From Akkermansia sp. (lineage in GTDB: Bacteria > Verrucomicrobiota > Verrucomicrobiia > Verrucomicrobiales > Akkermansiaceae), in assembly GCF_020860705.1 (NCBI RefSeq), contig NZ_JAJBTT010000034.1:1-64000 (forward strand): a stretch of DNA of 64,000 nucleotides. Direction: 5' to 3'. The notes below the pieces were generated by a model. It saw nothing but the letters and a program-made list of their open reading frames with translations. It had not been told where the DNA came from and searched no databases. The stretch's first letter is position 1. The number at the start of each line of letters is the position of its first letter. The position numbers and the translations under genes are program-made. Below are positions 63,927-64,000 of the stretch, in pieces.

Positions 63927-64000
63927 TTACAGGAGACCTACCTTTTTAAGAGTGTTGTAAGCACCGTTCTTGTTGATCGTACGCAAGGCCTTGGCGGAAA
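63927..64000 (-). CDS. rpmB: C-terminal end of ribosomal protein bL28 (cut by window edge)
   Basis: The minus-strand frame entering from the right edge reads SAKALRTINKNGAYNTLKKV then GLL and a stop at 63927. The SAKALRTINKNG segment is the typical C-terminal block of bL28 (S/T-A-K-x-L-R-x-I-x-K-x-G). Only 24 codons are visible, so the identification rests on this block. Confidence 0.8.
   Translation of the reverse strand, partial: SAKALRTINKNGAYNTLKKVGLL

Overview
The window looks like Akkermansia (Verrucomicrobiota). It has a PEP-CTERM sorting-signal protein, secreted glycan-active enzymes (sulfatase, GH27 glycosidase, a large DUF3472/PA14/Asp-box protein), an LL-diaminopimelate aminotransferase and G+C-rich host genes, against which two A+T-rich accessory regions stand out. 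The assignment is inferred from gene content and style, not from a database search.

Layout. 1-2.3 kb: start of a membrane protein, a 190-bp tandem repeat, a PEP-CTERM gene, and a decayed copy of such a gene's 3' end. 2.3-10.3 kb: galE, an RsmA-Nudix fusion with three small downstream genes (one with a histone-H1-like tail), a MATE exporter and a TrkH/KtrB K+ transporter. 10.5-19.5 kb: an 8.9-kb integrative element in tRNA-Leu(CAG), bounded by 29-bp identical att repeats. It carries a tyrosine integrase, a serine recombinase, two probable envelope proteins, divergent small regulators, an A+T-rich origin-like region, a primase-helicase and a small HTH gene. No relaxase, capsid or packaging gene is visible, so it resembles a phage satellite or integrated plasmid.

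19.7-38 kb: a beta-propeller secreted protein, threonine aldolase, and a seven-gene minus-strand operon (MoxR ATPase, membrane protein, ABC ATPase, ABC permease, DUF58, BatA-like, double-vWA protein) with a convergent membrane coiled-coil gene. Then come DUF418, PEBP, DegT-like and membrane proteins. 38-50 kb is the second accessory zone. An unrecognised pair of exported proteins, here called A and B, occurs at two loci (38.1-40.1 kb and 44.9-47.8 kb) with a conserved overlapping gene start. At the second locus B is tandemly duplicated with an 864-bp period, ending in a truncated copy joined to a second copy of the end of the upstream gntR gene. A family of zinc-ribbon/two-TM proteins follows (two intact, one broken), with another intact member at 53.2-53.9 kb. 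ilvC, an ABC ATPase and gntR lie between the A/B loci.

50-64 kb: sulfatase, a FtsB/DivIC-like protein, enolase, AlkD-like protein, dapL, the large DUF3472 protein, ApbE, GH27 alpha-galactosidase-like protein, a small integrase-arm-like protein and the end of rpmB. The secreted sulfatase, GH27 enzyme and DUF3472 protein fit host-glycan degradation. The most likely undescribed systems are the A/B exported pair with its gntR-end boundary repeats, and the tRNA-Leu element.
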